The notes: generated by a model from the letters alone, not told the origin. A stretch of DNA of 64,000 bases from Massilibacteroides vaginae (GCF_900178525.1 NZ_FXDJ01000009.1:1262263-1326262); one strand, 5' to 3'; counted from the stretch's first letter, positions 10,612 to 20,911 are shown. A program made the numbers and translations.

Positions 10612-13600
10612 TTAGCGTTTTTTTCGCTTCAAAGCAAATATAGGTAAGTAAAAAAACACACCGGCTACCGACATAATCAGCCCACCGATGGTGCCGGCGG
10701 CAAGTGGAAACCAAAAGGCTTCTTTATCTGTACCGACCATGAAGGGGATAAAACCAAGTATCGTGGAAATAACCGTCAGGAAAATGGGAATGATCTTGGC
10801 GTTCCAGGCTTTTAGGTAAGCACGGTAGGGGGATATTCGCGGATTTTGTTTCAATAGCTGATTGAATTCATATAAAATATAGATGCTCGCATTTACCGTA
10901 ACACCGCATAAAAGGATAAAGGAGGCAAACCCGCCCTGATCAAAGTTGAGCTTGAACCAGTAAAAGGTGAGGAACACACCGATATACGACACGGGAATAA
11001 CGAAGATCACCGCTAAGGGCTGTCTGAGCGAATTGAACAATACGCTGGAGGTAATGAAAATGATTACAATAATGAGGAAGAGCAGCAAGTATTGTTTGTT
11101 GTCTTTCTTGTTCCACGACCAGTAATAGGTAGTTGCTTGTGCTGTATAGCCCATGGGCAACATAGCGTTGAACTCTTTTAATATTCTTTCCTGTATTTTT
11201 TGTCCTTGGTTGGATGCACCGATATATTCGTATTGTAGACAGAGCCGGTATTGTTGGTTCACTTTGGCTACCTTTTGCGGAGCTTGTCCTTTTCCTACTG
11301 TGGCCAGTTCGGCCAACTTGTAGGGTACGCCTTTTATTTGTTGCGGCACGTATTGCATGCTCCAGATATCGTATTCCTGCGATTGTCGGGAGTTGAGCTT
11401 CAGTTTTTCTATTTCGTTATCTACGATGATATTTCCCGTATAAATATCTTTTCCGAAGACGGGCCTGAGTGATGTGAAAAGTTCGACAGGCAGGATGCCT
11501 TCTTCCGCCATACGCCTTTTGTTCAGGTCGAAATAATATTCCTGATAATCATCTTTCCACCACGAAAATTCGGAATTGATCAGCACTTCCTTGATGCGGC
11601 GGTAGGTAAGTAACCGTTCTTTCAGGTCTTCCGCCCACCCATATAATTCGTCATAGTTGTAGCCATACATTTCAATACGGAACGATCCGGCATTTTCCCG
11701 CACATCGTTGCTGAATCCCTGATCTTGCAATCCCCATACTCCCCAGCTACCTCCGCCTAATTCGAGTGCTTTACTGATAATGTTGCTCTTAAGCGAGTAG
11801 GGGAATCCGCTTCGCTCGCTATCCTTGGTAAAATAAATGCGAATACCGGCCTGACGCGCATTGTAAATATTCGTTTGAAACTGGCGTATCTCTTTGAATG
11901 TGCTCAGGTAGGACTCCATACGCGAGATCAGGTGGTTCATCTGCTCTAATGTAGCACCATTGGGCAACGTGGCGGAAACAGACAATACGGTTTCATCATT
12001 ACGGGTGAAGTAGCTGCCGTCATAAACTTTCTGCACAAACAACCGCAGCGTTCCACCGAACACCTTGTCTGTTACCGGCTTGATCTTTTCTTTGTAGATC
12101 GGCTTGGCAACAAGTTCATTATACTTCTCGATAAAAACGGAATCCCGTTGAGCGTATTCCTTCTTCGTATCGTATTCTATTTTTTCCGGCAAGAGAAAGA
12201 GCGGAATCCCGAAAGCGAACAACAGAACAATACAAGCCGATTTCTTCCAGTTGCAGAAGAAGATAATTTGCCGCTCGTACAAGCGTGTGAAGTAAACAGC
12301 AAATCGCCGCGTCCAACTTCTGGGATGCTTGATAAAACGGTTTGCTTTCCTTTGTTTTACTGCCGGAGCTTTTCTGTCCAATCCCAAACGTTCGATCAGG
12401 GCGGGAACAAAAAAGAGCGCCATAAGCAAAGAGATAGAAAGGTTAATAATCACAACCGCCGCAAAATCCTGTAAGTTCAGGCGTATCTTTTCATCGAGGA
12501 AGAAGATAATCATCAGTGCGCCGATCGTGGTTACCGTAGCTGTTACAATAGAAAGTGCTGCTCCCATATTGTGCCGGTTGCGGATATGGTCGGTCATGAC
12601 AATCGTATTGTCGATGATGAGACTGAGCGAAATCGTGATTCCTGCCAAAGAATAAAGCTGCATTTCCAGTCCGAAGAAATAGTAAAAGATCACATCAATA
12701 CATAAACCTACCACCAAGCTTGCCATAATCAGGAATAAATAGCGCAAACTGCGTGTAATCAGAAGAACGAAAGAGAGGAGAATCAAAATGGTGAGTCCCG
12801 TACGGAAATAGATTTTGTTCAGTTCGTTCTGAATATATTCGGTTGCGTCATAGCTTGTATGTACTTCATAACCGGGCGGCAGAGAAGCCTGCATCGCTTC
12901 CATCTCTTCTTTCACCAACTTAGCCAGATGAAGCTGGTTGGCTGTTTCTTCCGCGCGGATGGAAAGATAGATCGAGTTCAGTCCATTGATCCGGTAATAG
13001 TTCTGGGGTTCTTCTTCTTGTCGAGTTACGCGCAGTAGCTGATCTAACCGGATCAGTGTTCCGTTTTTGTCGGCCAGCGTTATTCTTGCCGGTTCGAAGC
13101 CACCTTGTTCTCCTTCGGGCATAAGCACCAGACGTATCCAGCCTGAAGCATCGCCGGTAAGCGACATTTCTACGTCTGCTGTTCCTAAAAACTCCTTGTT
13201 GTAATACTGGCTGATTGCTGTCTGTATATCGTTTAGTGTAATGCCCAATGCGGTTAACCGGCGACTGTCGTATTCCAACCGCCACTCCATAGGAGTAGCG
13301 CCACTTATATCGATTCGATAAATACCCGGTATTCCGGATAGGCGGGGCTTTATCTGGTTTTCGGCATACCGCTGAATAAGGATGGGCGTCGCTGCGGCGT
13401 TGAGCGTGTAAGTCATGAAGGGCGTGTCATCCTTATCGTCCGGGCGGGTCATGCTCAGCGCCGGATAGCTCAATCCATCCGGTAATTGAGGCCATGTTTG
13501 CCTGATAATGGTCGACGCTTCGAAGCGTGCGGCATCGATATCCGTATGCTTATCCAACTCTATTGTCACATATCCCCACCCGTTACCGGAAGTAGAGTTG

Positions 13601-13833
13601 ATCTCCCTGATCCCTTTTATCCGGGCCAACATGGATTCAAGCCGGGAGGTAACTTCCATTTCAATTACGCGAGCCGAATTGCCGGGCATAGTGTAGTTTA
13701 CCGTCAGTCGCGGCAAGGTGCGCGAAGGAGATAGCTTTATGGGCAAGAGCGGAATAAACGCTATGCCGGCCAAGGCCACACAAACAAAGATGACGATGAT
13801 GGTAAACGATGATATGCGCGGTTTTGTACCCAT
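10612..13833 (-). CDS. RND efflux permease (HAE1/MMPL-like), second pump of the operon
   Basis: The 1073-residue protein has RND architecture: a first span, a large periplasmic porter domain (about 40-330), a bundle of spans (about 345-490), a second porter domain and a final bundle ending in basic residues. The fourth-helix motif is SLIIDNTIVMTDHI, with one Asp where E. coli AcrB has Asp-Asp, as in many Bacteroidota RND proteins. The N-terminal sequence is diverged from the first pump in this operon (15322-18429). Its start is 3 nt after the TolC gene. Whether the two pumps form one heteromeric trimer, as MdtB/MdtC do, or work separately cannot be told. Substrate unknown. Confidence 0.92.
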   Translation of the reverse strand: MGTKPRISSFTIIVIFVCVALAGIAFIPLLPIKLSPSRTLPRLTVNYTMPGNSARVIEMEVTSRLESMLARIKGIREINSTSGNGWGYVTIELDKHTDIDAARFEASTIIRQTWPQLPDGLSYPALSMTRPDDKDDTPFMTYTLNAAATPILIQRYAENQIKPRLSGIPGIYRIDISGATPMEWRLEYDSRRLTALGITLNDIQTAISQYYNKEFLGTADVEMSLTGDASGWIRLVLMPEGEQGGFEPARITLADKNGTLIRLDQLLRVTRQEEEPQNYYRINGLNSIYLSIRAEETANQLHLAKLVKEEMEAMQASLPPGYEVHTSYDATEYIQNELNKIYFRTGLTILILLSFVLLITRSLRYLFLIMASLVVGLCIDVIFYYFFGLEMQLYSLAGITISLSLIIDNTIVMTDHIRNRHNMGAALSIVTATVTTIGALMIIFFLDEKIRLNLQDFAAVVIINLSISLLMALFFVPALIERLGLDRKAPAVKQRKANRFIKHPRSWTRRFAVYFTRLYERQIIFFCNWKKSACIVLLFAFGIPLFLLPEKIEYDTKKEYAQRDSVFIEKYNELVAKPIYKEKIKPVTDKVFGGTLRLFVQKVYDGSYFTRNDETVLSVSATLPNGATLEQMNHLISRMESYLSTFKEIRQFQTNIYNARQAGIRIYFTKDSERSGFPYSLKSNIISKALELGGGSWGVWGLQDQGFSNDVRENAGSFRIEMYGYNYDELYGWAEDLKERLLTYRRIKEVLINSEFSWWKDDYQEYYFDLNKRRMAEEGILPVELFTSLRPVFGKDIYTGNIIVDNEIEKLKLNSRQSQEYDIWSMQYVPQQIKGVPYKLAELATVGKGQAPQKVAKVNQQYRLCLQYEYIGASNQGQKIQERILKEFNAMLPMGYTAQATTYYWSWNKKDNKQYLLLFLIIVIIFITSSVLFNSLRQPLAVIFVIPVSYIGVFLTFYWFKLNFDQGGFASFILLCGVTVNASIYILYEFNQLLKQNPRISPYRAYLKAWNAKIIPIFLTVISTILGFIPFMVGTDKEAFWFPLAAGTIGGLIMSVAGVFFYLPIFALKRKKR

Positions 13834-13836
13834 TCG

Positions 13837-15315
13837 TTATAACCCCTGTTTATAATCAAACGTTGAAGAAAGTGAGATGCCGGTCTCAAAATCGTGCAAG
13901 GTAAGTTTGCGTATTTTGAAATAACTCAGCCAATAGTTCTGCAAAGCCGTTATATAATTGCGTTGCGCGGCTTGTTGACGGTTCAGCGAAAGCGTCAGAC
14001 TATTGATATCTGCTTTCCCAATCATAAAACGTTGCTTCGTTTCGGCATAAGCCATCTGTGCTAAATCGAGCGCCTCTTCGGCACTTAAGATCAGTGCTTG
14101 CTGCACATTAAAATCGCTTACAGTCATAATTACATCTTCCTCAATCGTAATCTCTTTTTGCCGGGAAGAGATCTCCGTTACATTCAGGTTGTTTTTTGCC
14201 ACATTATGTTTACCCTTACGCACGCCCCAGTCAACTAAAGGAATGGACACGGAAACGGAAACAACATCCTGCTGTAGCGGATCACGGTAGGCGTTTTTTA
14301 ACGTTTCCGCTACCTGATTGAAACCTATACTGGCACGGAAAGAGGCGTTCATAAGCGCTTCTTTTTTAGTTCGGTCTACTTCCTGTTCGGCCTCAAGAAT
14401 TTGCTGACGCAGTTCCAGAAAGCCGGGATTATTTTCACGGGATAAAGCTAATGCCTCATCTGCTGATATTTCCATGGCACGCGGACGACCGGGTAAGCGG
14501 AGTTGTATTTCAGTATTCTTGTCTAAATTCAAATACGACGCCAGATTAAACATGGCTCGTTTAAGCGCTATGTCTGCATTCTGTAAGGTGTTTTTGGCGT
14601 TGACGGCATCCAGCTTTAGAGTAAGCAGATCAGCCTGACTGATTGACGCGATCTTATGGCGCTGTAGTCCCGTGCGATACAACGTGTCGGTTGAGGTAAC
14701 GTTTTCCCGTGCCAGATCGTACTCTGCCTGTGCCATCGCTAAGTTAAAGAATTGATCCGTTACTTCCACACTGATGTTTTCGTGGTTATAAAGCAATTCT
14801 TTTTTTGCTTTTTCGTATTTAAGCGGTTCTATCTTGCGTTGCCACCGGAAAGGATTATAGCCAAGTAAGTCTTGAGAGTAACCGATACGTATTGGTACGG
14901 TAGAGTATTGGGTGTACGTGTTGTTACCAAAGTTACGCATATAGTCCAACGATGAATTCAGGAAGAAACTACCGCCAAGCAAGTCGAAGTTCTGGTTCAC
15001 CTGAAGTTGTCCGCCGGAATAAAACGATTGTTGTTCCCGGTAAACGTCTATATCGTTTTCAGAATCATAACGCCGGATTATGTCGCGATAATATTGTGCC
15101 GGGGTAAGATTTAAAGTCAGGCTCGGTAGTCTATCTGCCTTGTACGAGCGGTATTGCCAGTAATTCGCCAGATACATATTTTTGCTTCTGAAAGCCTCAA
15201 GCGAACTTTCGGATGCTAATTCTATCGTTCGCTCCAACGTAAGTATCAGTTGCTGTGCCGACAGACTTGCCATGACAAGCAAAAAGGAAAGGATGAGTAT
15301 ATTCAGTCGTTTCAT
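13837..15315 (-). CDS. TolC-family outer-membrane channel protein
   Basis: The 492 residues start with a signal peptide (cleavage near MASLSAQ). The rest is long, Ala/Leu/Gln-rich and helical with two related halves, as in outer membrane factors. Typical stretches are ELASESSLEAFRSKN near the start and RFMIGKADINSLTLSLNRQQ near the C-terminus, the latter close to the family's helical hairpin. It would form the outer-membrane duct for one or both RND pumps around it. Gaps to both neighbours are 3-6 nt, so cotranscription is very likely. Confidence 0.93.
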   Translation of the reverse strand: MKRLNILILSFLLVMASLSAQQLILTLERTIELASESSLEAFRSKNMYLANYWQYRSYKADRLPSLTLNLTPAQYYRDIIRRYDSENDIDVYREQQSFYSGGQLQVNQNFDLLGGSFFLNSSLDYMRNFGNNTYTQYSTVPIRIGYSQDLLGYNPFRWQRKIEPLKYEKAKKELLYNHENISVEVTDQFFNLAMAQAEYDLARENVTSTDTLYRTGLQRHKIASISQADLLTLKLDAVNAKNTLQNADIALKRAMFNLASYLNLDKNTEIQLRLPGRPRAMEISADEALALSRENNPGFLELRQQILEAEQEVDRTKKEALMNASFRASIGFNQVAETLKNAYRDPLQQDVVSVSVSIPLVDWGVRKGKHNVAKNNLNVTEISSRQKEITIEEDVIMTVSDFNVQQALILSAEEALDLAQMAYAETKQRFMIGKADINSLTLSLNRQQAAQRNYITALQNYWLSYFKIRKLTLHDFETGISLSSTFDYKQGL

Positions 15316-15321
15316 ATCCGG

Positions 15322-18300
15322 TCAATCTTTAATTTCTGTTGCTAATTTTACATCATGCCTCCGGTAGATATACCAGTACACTAACGGTATAATAAAAAGG
15401 CTGATGACCGTACCAATAATCATAGCGGAGATCATGGCTATTGCCAGTGGCTTTTGTAATTCACTACCCATCTGACTTGAAAAAACAAGCGGAGCCATCC
15501 CGAAAATACTGGTCAGTGCTGTCATTAAAATAGGGCGAAGTCTGCGTCGTCCTCCTTCGTGTATGGCCTCCATTACCGGCATACCGCCTTTCCGTAAATT
15601 GTTGATCACATCAATCTTCAGAATGGAATCGTTAATGATAATACCGCACGTAACAACAATACCAATGGCACTCATCAGATTTAAAGTATGGCCGCATAGC
15701 CAAAGAACAAATAATGACGCGGCGATAGCGATCGGTATTTCAAGCAGAATAATCAATGGTTGCAGAAAGCTTTCAAATTCGGCCGACAGAATAAAATACA
15801 TCAGCAAAAGAGAGATCATTAAAATGGCAATTAACTCCGCCAGCATTTTTTGATTAGAAAAGAAGCTGCCGGAGAAATCAATATCCCAAAATGTTTTAGG
15901 TACGTTTATCTTTGCCTGTGCGGTTTTATCTACGTCTTCTACTAAGCGGTTTCCGTTTTTAACATCGTAAAAACTGAAAGGAACAAACTCCCCATTCTTT
16001 CCGGCAGTGATTGTTTTCAGGTCTTCGCCCGGTGTGATGCGCACCAATGCCTGCAAAGGAATCTGGTTGATCTTTCCATGCTTATCCGGCAGGGTGTGGA
16101 CGAGTGTGTTTCTTAATACTTTATCTACGGTTTCACCTTGTCCGGCCAATGTGATCGGCAGATATTGCTGGTAGGAGCGAAGTGTGGCAACTTCGTTTTC
16201 CTTGAATGCTGTTTTAAGTATGCGGTAGATTTCGTTATAATCCACATTATAAAGTAAAAGCCGCTGTCTGTCAATAGATATGTTCAGCTGATTCTCAAAA
16301 GCGATACCTGTCGGTGTATATCCGGTTCCATCCCTTATGTCTGTAATCATTTGCTGAAGCGTTGAGGCTTCGGGTGCTTCCGCTTTGTTTCGGGAATAAA
16401 ATTCGGCTACAACATCCGCCTCTCCGGTTACGAATAGCTTTTCGTAGACAGTCTCCGGCGGCGCGTAGGTATAAACCGCCTTCGGATAATTCTTCTGTAT
16501 CCAGTTGATTAATGCCTTCTGTACGTCCGGTAGTTGCTTTGCTGTGGTAGTTTTGAAATACAATTCCACTTCGGAGGTGGAAAGCTCCTTTTCCTTGTTC
16601 AGCAAAAACTGTTGCTGACCAATATAGGCCGTATGCTCGATAACCAGACCATCTACTTCCGCAAGAAGCGTATTGATACGTTTGCGGCTTTCGTCTACAT
16701 GTATATTCTCATTCCATTCCACATGAAACAACAACTCGTTTTGGTCGATGACCGGCATACGGGTTTTGGGAATGATATAGAATAGGGCTACTACACAAGG
16801 AAGCGTCATAAGCAGGAGGAGAAGGCTGCTTTTTCTGTGACTGAACACATAGTCTATCCCTTTGTCGTAAAAGCGATACAGGTCTTCATCTTTAAAGAAA
16901 CTGCGGAACTTGATGTTAAGAACGTTCTTCTTAATCTCCGGAATGCTATAGATCAGTTTGTAAAGTACAGGCAACAACATGATCCCTGTGCAATAGGAAA
17001 CCAACAACCCCACCGTTACGGCAAAGGCCTGATCGTAAAAGATAGCTCCCGCTATTCCACTCATGAAAACCAACGGGGCAAACACGGCGATGGTCGTGAA
17101 CGTAGAACTCAGCATCGGCGCGATTACTTCTGTGGTTCCCTTGGCGCACGAATCCTCTAAAGAGAAGCCCCTCATACGGTATTGCGTAATATTTTCGGTC
17201 ACCACAATGGAACTATCCACCATCATTCCCAAAGCAAGGATCAATCCTGATAGCGAAATAATATTCAGCGACATGTTGAACACATAGAAAAAGGTAAGAC
17301 TGGTTACGATGCTGGTAAACATACTCAATCCGATCACTCCCGGTATTTTTACATCACCAAGGAAAAGAATGGCGGTGATACATATAAAAATAAATCCCAG
17401 GATCAGGTTTTCTTTTAGGTCGGAGATGGTATAATCTAATAGCTCCGTTTGATTCCGGCTGATGCTGAATGCTATATCCGGATAAATAGAAGAAAAGTAA
17501 TCCGTTGTTTCACCCAACGTTTCTTTCATATTGTTCATGTTCTCATCCGCCTGCTTGATGATGGCTAATGTAACAGCTCTTTTACCTCCGGCTATGGATG
17601 CTCCGGTTTCTTTCTCGGGAACAATGCTCACCGCTGAAAGATCTTTTAGTTGAAACAGCCGGTTGTTTTTCCGAATATAAATGTTTTCGACATCTTCTTT
17701 TGTGCGTAAAAGGGTAGAGAATTTGATGTTGTATTCGTAGTATCCGTCACGAACGGTCATGCTTCCCGGTTCAATATTGTTTGAAGTTAAGGCATACTCG
17801 ATATCAGAAAGCGTAAGTCCCGCCATTTCTAATTTAAGCATATCCGGAACGATCTGTACCTGTCGTTTCAGAATTCCCGTAATATCTACCATTGCTACTT
17901 CGGGTAATTGTTCAATGCGGCGTTTGATCACCGTTTCGGCAAATTCGCAAAGTTCGAGAAAAGCCTCTTGTCCGGATTCGGAATAAGGCTCGTCGCTTTT
18001 CAGGGTAAGGTTCAAACAGAATACCGGAATATCCGTGGCACTTGCTTTAATTACACGGGGGCGCTCTATCTCCCGGGGCAGATAACTCATGGCCGCGTCT
18101 ATCTTTTCATTCACTTCAATAAACGCTAAGTCGATGTTTGTACCGAAATCGAAATTCAGACGGATAATTCCCGCTCCGTCTCGTGTTTCACTGTGGATGT
18201 CCCGCAGTTTTCCAACCTGCATCAGTTGTTGGCGTATAGGCTTCACCACCGTATTCTCCAATTCACGCGCGGAAGTATTTATACCGGACACCTGCACCGT

Positions 18301-18429
18301 AATTTCGGGTATGGCAATATCCGGCAGCAAAGATACGGGCAGTGCGAAATAAGTGGTCAACCCGATAATAAAACAGGCCGTAAACGCCATAAATACAGCA
18401 ATAGGCCGTTGGAGTAGGAATTTAACCAT
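15322..18429 (-). CDS. RND efflux permease (AcrB/MexB-like), first pump of the operon
   Basis: The 1035-residue protein begins MVKFLLQRPIAVFMAF and continues SLLPDIAIPEITVQV, the classic RND start. The first porter domain runs to about 330 and the first span bundle follows. The fourth-helix motif is LALGMMVDSSIVVTENI, with a single Asp in the proton-relay position. The second half ends in GMAPLVFSSQMGSELQKPLA and a final span. It exchanges protons for export of drugs, lipids or other amphiphiles. Ten nt separate it from the adaptor gene and 6 nt from the channel gene. Confidence 0.95.
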   Translation of the reverse strand: MVKFLLQRPIAVFMAFTACFIIGLTTYFALPVSLLPDIAIPEITVQVSGINTSARELENTVVKPIRQQLMQVGKLRDIHSETRDGAGIIRLNFDFGTNIDLAFIEVNEKIDAAMSYLPREIERPRVIKASATDIPVFCLNLTLKSDEPYSESGQEAFLELCEFAETVIKRRIEQLPEVAMVDITGILKRQVQIVPDMLKLEMAGLTLSDIEYALTSNNIEPGSMTVRDGYYEYNIKFSTLLRTKEDVENIYIRKNNRLFQLKDLSAVSIVPEKETGASIAGGKRAVTLAIIKQADENMNNMKETLGETTDYFSSIYPDIAFSISRNQTELLDYTISDLKENLILGFIFICITAILFLGDVKIPGVIGLSMFTSIVTSLTFFYVFNMSLNIISLSGLILALGMMVDSSIVVTENITQYRMRGFSLEDSCAKGTTEVIAPMLSSTFTTIAVFAPLVFMSGIAGAIFYDQAFAVTVGLLVSYCTGIMLLPVLYKLIYSIPEIKKNVLNIKFRSFFKDEDLYRFYDKGIDYVFSHRKSSLLLLLMTLPCVVALFYIIPKTRMPVIDQNELLFHVEWNENIHVDESRKRINTLLAEVDGLVIEHTAYIGQQQFLLNKEKELSTSEVELYFKTTTAKQLPDVQKALINWIQKNYPKAVYTYAPPETVYEKLFVTGEADVVAEFYSRNKAEAPEASTLQQMITDIRDGTGYTPTGIAFENQLNISIDRQRLLLYNVDYNEIYRILKTAFKENEVATLRSYQQYLPITLAGQGETVDKVLRNTLVHTLPDKHGKINQIPLQALVRITPGEDLKTITAGKNGEFVPFSFYDVKNGNRLVEDVDKTAQAKINVPKTFWDIDFSGSFFSNQKMLAELIAILMISLLLMYFILSAEFESFLQPLIILLEIPIAIAASLFVLWLCGHTLNLMSAIGIVVTCGIIINDSILKIDVINNLRKGGMPVMEAIHEGGRRRLRPILMTALTSIFGMAPLVFSSQMGSELQKPLAIAMISAMIIGTVISLFIIPLVYWYIYRRHDVKLATEIKD

Positions 18430-18439
18430 AAGTCTGTAT

Positions 18440-19507
18440 TTATTCGTTCGTTTGTATGACTTTCACCGGTGATTCGTGTGCCAGATTTATATTGCCGCTT
18501 GTAATCACCGCATCTCCCTCTTTCAATCCTTCCGTGATCGTAAAGAAACCGGCGTTTTCTAACCCCGTTGTTACATAATTCCAATACGATTTGCCTTCCA
18601 CCAGCGTAAACACAACTTGTTTGCCCGAACGAAGTACTAAGGCCTCTTTCGGAATAACCAATTGCTCACCCAGCGAACGCTGTATGCTTACGCGCGCATT
18701 CATTCCTTCAAATAACTTTCCGTTGTTGCTGACTGCCGCTTTAGCCTGAACCATCCCCTCCGCGCTAACCAATGGATTAATTTCGGTGATTTGTCCGATT
18801 GTTTTCGTGTCGTTCAACGCAAAAGGCGTTACCTCTACTTTGTCTCCAATGCGTATTAATGGTAGTTCGCTTTCCAATACCGTAAAAGAGACTTCAAAAC
18901 TGGCGGGATTGATAATCACACAAAAAGCCTCCGAAACAGAAGCCGTATTGAACTGTTTGGCAAACAGATTCGCTACAATACCATCATAAGGAGCGCGTAA
19001 TACAGCCTGCTCCTCCTCGTATTTTGCCAAATTATACTGTGCCAGCGCCTGAGTGTATCCGCTTCTTATTCCGGCCAACCGGCGAATATCTGCCGGCACT
19101 TTCGCAGAATCCTCCGGTGCGTAACCTTGTCCGATCAATACATCCTGATATTCCAGGCTGTTCTGTTCGAGTGTGTTTTTTGCTTGTTGCAGTTTATTCT
19201 GTATACGAAAGGTCGCTAATTCGGCTAATTTCTGTCCTTTGCTAACCCGATCACCATTCTTTACATGTATTGCAGCGATAGGCTCGGCCGATTCAAAACG
19301 CAGTTCGGCGAATTGGCGGGCAGTTAATTTCCCATTACTGATCAGCTCATGATTAAAATCGATCCGTTTCAAAGGAACTACACTCACCTCGTTTGATTCT
19401 TCCGGTAAAATGGTCTCAACAGACCCTTCCGGTTTCTCTTTGTTTTCTACGGAACAAGCAATACATCCGAGGATAAGAGTTAAGCAAAGGTAGTAATGGT
19501 ATTTCAT
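18440..19507 (-). CDS. RND periplasmic adaptor (membrane fusion) lipoprotein
   Basis: The 355 residues start with a lipoprotein signal with a lipobox at LGCIAC. A biotinyl-lipoyl half (AAIHVKNGDRVSKGQKLAE), an alpha-hairpin (about 105-165), the second lipoyl half (VLRAPYDGIVANLF), a beta-barrel and a membrane-proximal domain follow. It couples the RND pumps to the TolC-type channel. It is first in the operon, with its own promoter region at 19545-19615. Confidence 0.95.
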   Translation of the reverse strand: MKYHYYLCLTLILGCIACSVENKEKPEGSVETILPEESNEVSVVPLKRIDFNHELISNGKLTARQFAELRFESAEPIAAIHVKNGDRVSKGQKLAELATFRIQNKLQQAKNTLEQNSLEYQDVLIGQGYAPEDSAKVPADIRRLAGIRSGYTQALAQYNLAKYEEEQAVLRAPYDGIVANLFAKQFNTASVSEAFCVIINPASFEVSFTVLESELPLIRIGDKVEVTPFALNDTKTIGQITEINPLVSAEGMVQAKAAVSNNGKLFEGMNARVSIQRSLGEQLVIPKEALVLRSGKQVVFTLVEGKSYWNYVTTGLENAGFFTITEGLKEGDAVITSGNINLAHESPVKVIQTNE

Positions 19508-19544
19508 GGTGCTACATCTTTATGATTAACAGAAACAATATCGG

Positions 19545-19579
19545 CAAATATAATTAAAAAGAAATACGAACTATTCGTA
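19545..19579 (-). promoter_or_regulatory. promoter and palindromic operator of the efflux operon
   Basis: The minus strand has a perfect -7 box TATATTTG at 19545-19552. A palindrome TACGAA-CTA-TTCGTA lies at 19565-19579, where the -33 contact would be. Its 6-bp arms and short spacer suit a dimeric repressor. No matching regulator gene is adjacent. Confidence 0.6.
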
Positions 19580-19595
19580 ATTCCTTTATTTCTTG

Positions 19596-19615
19596 CTTAT
19601 ATTTAACTTATATTT
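19596..19615 (-). promoter_or_regulatory. 11-bp-phased direct repeats upstream of the efflux promoter
   Basis: Two perfect copies of AAATATAAG (minus strand) occupy 19607-19615 and 19596-19604, exactly 11 bp apart. Weaker units fit the same phase on both sides (TGATGTAAGA and GAAATAAAGG). The unit is the same as in the array at 22574-22616 near the membrane winged-helix regulator. Confidence 0.6.
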
Positions 19616-19642
19616 TTCTTACATCAACCGAAAAACACGATT

Positions 19643-20911
19643 TTACCGCTGGTAGTCTGTAGCAGACATGTCGAATCGGGAGCTGAAATAATCAATCTCC
19701 GATTTAGGCAACTGAAGTTTTATTGCTAATGGCCTCCATTTGGAAACAGCTTCTACCACTTCATCGATGATTCGGGCTGCTGTTTTATTCTCTATGAAAT
19801 ATTCTTCTGCAGCCTTGAATAGTTGTTTGATATCTGATTTGTTTGAAGAAGAAGAAATCAGCAGACTTTGAAAAGTATCCAAAGTAGGATTAAGGTCGTA
19901 TGCCGGAGATAAAGTCCATCCTTTTGCTGTCAACAGGAAGGCATGATTACGGAAATGATCATCTGTATTACCGACACATATATTGAATGCTACTCTTCGG
20001 TAGAGTTCTTCGAGATTAGATTCAACGTCTGTGCAACTTTGTATAATAAAATCAACGATATCCAGATATCCATGTCCCGTTCCTGCGTTATCTCCGTCTT
20101 GAAGACCAAGCATAGACATGGCTGACGCAAAATGAATACGTCTATGCTCATCTGTACGGTCAAAACGCTTGGATAATAAAATGTGAAATTTACTTTCGGT
20201 AGCTAAAGCTTTGGTTTCAGCTACGTTAATACCAGCTGAACGAGCCAGTAAATGACAATGATGTTCCCATAGTCCGATGTTGTAAGTGTCTTTGCCGGAA
20301 GGAAACTTAGCGATATACATTTCCCCCTTTTCATCAATTACATTAGCCTTTGGACGTGCTCCACCTAAAGATGTTCCCGGCTGAGTTAGTTGAATGATCC
20401 ATTTTTTCTCAGGAAGAATATTCTCCTCGTCACTCTTTTCTATCTCCTGACTGGCATACATTAACTCCCGAATACTGGTTAAAGGAGGAATACAAATGGA
20501 AGTGCTCGTATTAATAAATTCACCTTCAATATCTATCTTAAACCGAAATCCACCCATTCTGGAGAGGTCGTCAATTCCTGTCAGATAATCAAAGGAAGAC
20601 ATTCTCCGAACAGGTCTATTCTCTTCAAAAGCGAATATCCGTTCCCGCTTATCAAGCAACATACGCCCCCAACGATCAGGAAGTGCATCCGAAAAACATC
20701 CGAAAATATCTTTTCCGGGCTGTGTATATTGTTGCCCGGGATAATTGTTTATATCATTACTTAAATATAGGTCTGCATGCTTTTTCAACCATTCATCTGC
20801 ATATTTAAATCCAAATGTTTCCGAACCGCGAAGATTTTCGTAGCTTAACTCTCCGATCAGTTCTATTTCTTTTAACCAATCAAAGTCTGCATAAACGCCT
20901 AATTTTTTCAT
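19643..20911 (-). CDS. hipA: HipA-family serine/threonine kinase toxin
   Basis: The 422-residue length suits HipA. An N-terminal HipA domain (about 1-120) precedes the kinase core. SLGGARPK (about 180) is the phosphate-binding loop region. NTDDHFRNHAFL (about 314) carries the catalytic Asp and metal-binding Asn. LSPAYDLNPT (about 335) holds the metal-binding Asp of the DFG-like motif. HipA of E. coli phosphorylates glutamyl-tRNA synthetase; the target here is not known. The antitoxin gene precedes it by 3 nt. All key kinase residues are present, so it is probably active. Confidence 0.92.
   Translation of the reverse strand: MKKLGVYADFDWLKEIELIGELSYENLRGSETFGFKYADEWLKKHADLYLSNDINNYPGQQYTQPGKDIFGCFSDALPDRWGRMLLDKRERIFAFEENRPVRRMSSFDYLTGIDDLSRMGGFRFKIDIEGEFINTSTSICIPPLTSIRELMYASQEIEKSDEENILPEKKWIIQLTQPGTSLGGARPKANVIDEKGEMYIAKFPSGKDTYNIGLWEHHCHLLARSAGINVAETKALATESKFHILLSKRFDRTDEHRRIHFASAMSMLGLQDGDNAGTGHGYLDIVDFIIQSCTDVESNLEELYRRVAFNICVGNTDDHFRNHAFLLTAKGWTLSPAYDLNPTLDTFQSLLISSSSNKSDIKQLFKAAEEYFIENKTAARIIDEVVEAVSKWRPLAIKLQLPKSEIDYFSSRFDMSATDYQR

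Noticed and set aside
12148-12474. 108-codon plus-strand frame opposite the second RND gene
   Set aside because: It lies opposite a well-supported RND gene and has no domain or promoter.
16837-17160. 107-codon plus-strand frame opposite the first RND gene
   Set aside because: Antisense shadow of the conserved pump region; no signal, family or start context.
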